From: Burkholderiales bacterium
Lineage (GTDB): Bacteria > Pseudomonadota > Gammaproteobacteria > Burkholderiales > Burkholderiaceae_E
Assembly (NCBI GenBank): GCA_003818495.1
Contig: RPRK01000030.1
Location: forward strand, 1-33,439
Length of the DNA stretch: 33,439 bases
Direction: 5' to 3'
The notes under the pieces were generated by a model that had not been told where the DNA came from, did no database searches, and worked only from the letters and a program-made list of their open reading frames with translations. The position numbers were made by a program, and so were the translations under genes. Shown one piece after another: positions 31,741 to 33,439 of this stretch; positions within the stretch are counted from its first letter, which is position 1, and every line of letters begins with the position of its first letter.

Positions 31741-33439
<1,699 letters not shown>

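Overview
The window is very GC-rich (about 70% by eye), densely coded on both strands, and reads as chromosome of a betaproteobacterium, most likely Burkholderiales. The grounds are RdgC, a Burkholderia-type phosphatidylserine decarboxylase, an HU-like protein with a lysine/alanine-rich tail, CaiB/BaiF CoA-transferase, SCO, MipA and DUF3455 genes, and repeated TAGAAT -10 elements. I see no rRNA, tRNA, insertion sequence, prophage or CRISPR. All function calls come from motifs and remembered family sequences; no search was run.

Layout. 228-2056: lipid-kinase-like protein and metallophosphoesterase, overlapping and co-transcribed, converging on an EamA exporter (2034-2924). 3024-5062: class III CoA-transferase translationally coupled to a short citryl-CoA-lyase-like enzyme. 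5070-5757: VapBC-type toxin-antitoxin pair with a clear operator/promoter. 5772-7063: an unknown protein and a free-standing GyrB/ParE-like TOPRIM protein. 7161-8603: a mandelate-racemase-like gene flanked by two different block-ordered tandem repeats. 8637-11745: thioesterase, RdgC, Psd, HU/H1-like protein. 12005-15548: DUF3455 lipoprotein, MFS exporter with GST, cupin. 15539-18299: two-subunit molybdenum hydroxylase whose large subunit carries a Tat-lipoprotein signal. 18447-20698: SRAP protein, Pro/Ala-rich unknown, nucleoside deoxyribosyltransferase-like protein.

21251-25232 is a compact redox operon: di-haem peroxidase, cupredoxin, cytochrome c, SCO and a chemoreceptor, followed by a BLUF photoreceptor. 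26221-28490 pairs a split sulfopyruvate-decarboxylase-like TPP enzyme with a divergent YihU-like dehydrogenase that carries Gly-Arg where most relatives have Ser-Gly-Gly; this suggests C3 organosulfonate metabolism. The window closes with an epoxide-hydrolase-like protein, a MipA/OmpV porin-like protein, an HTH regulator, an unknown protein, and the 5' part of a large KatE-type catalase with an unusually long disordered N-terminus.

The strongest candidates for something new are the sulfonate-like locus, the lone TOPRIM protein, the CoA-transferase/citryl-CoA-lyase pair, the decamer array, and the redox-chemoreceptor operon. Several gene ends carry perfect GC hairpins with no T-run, which looks like the local style of terminator.
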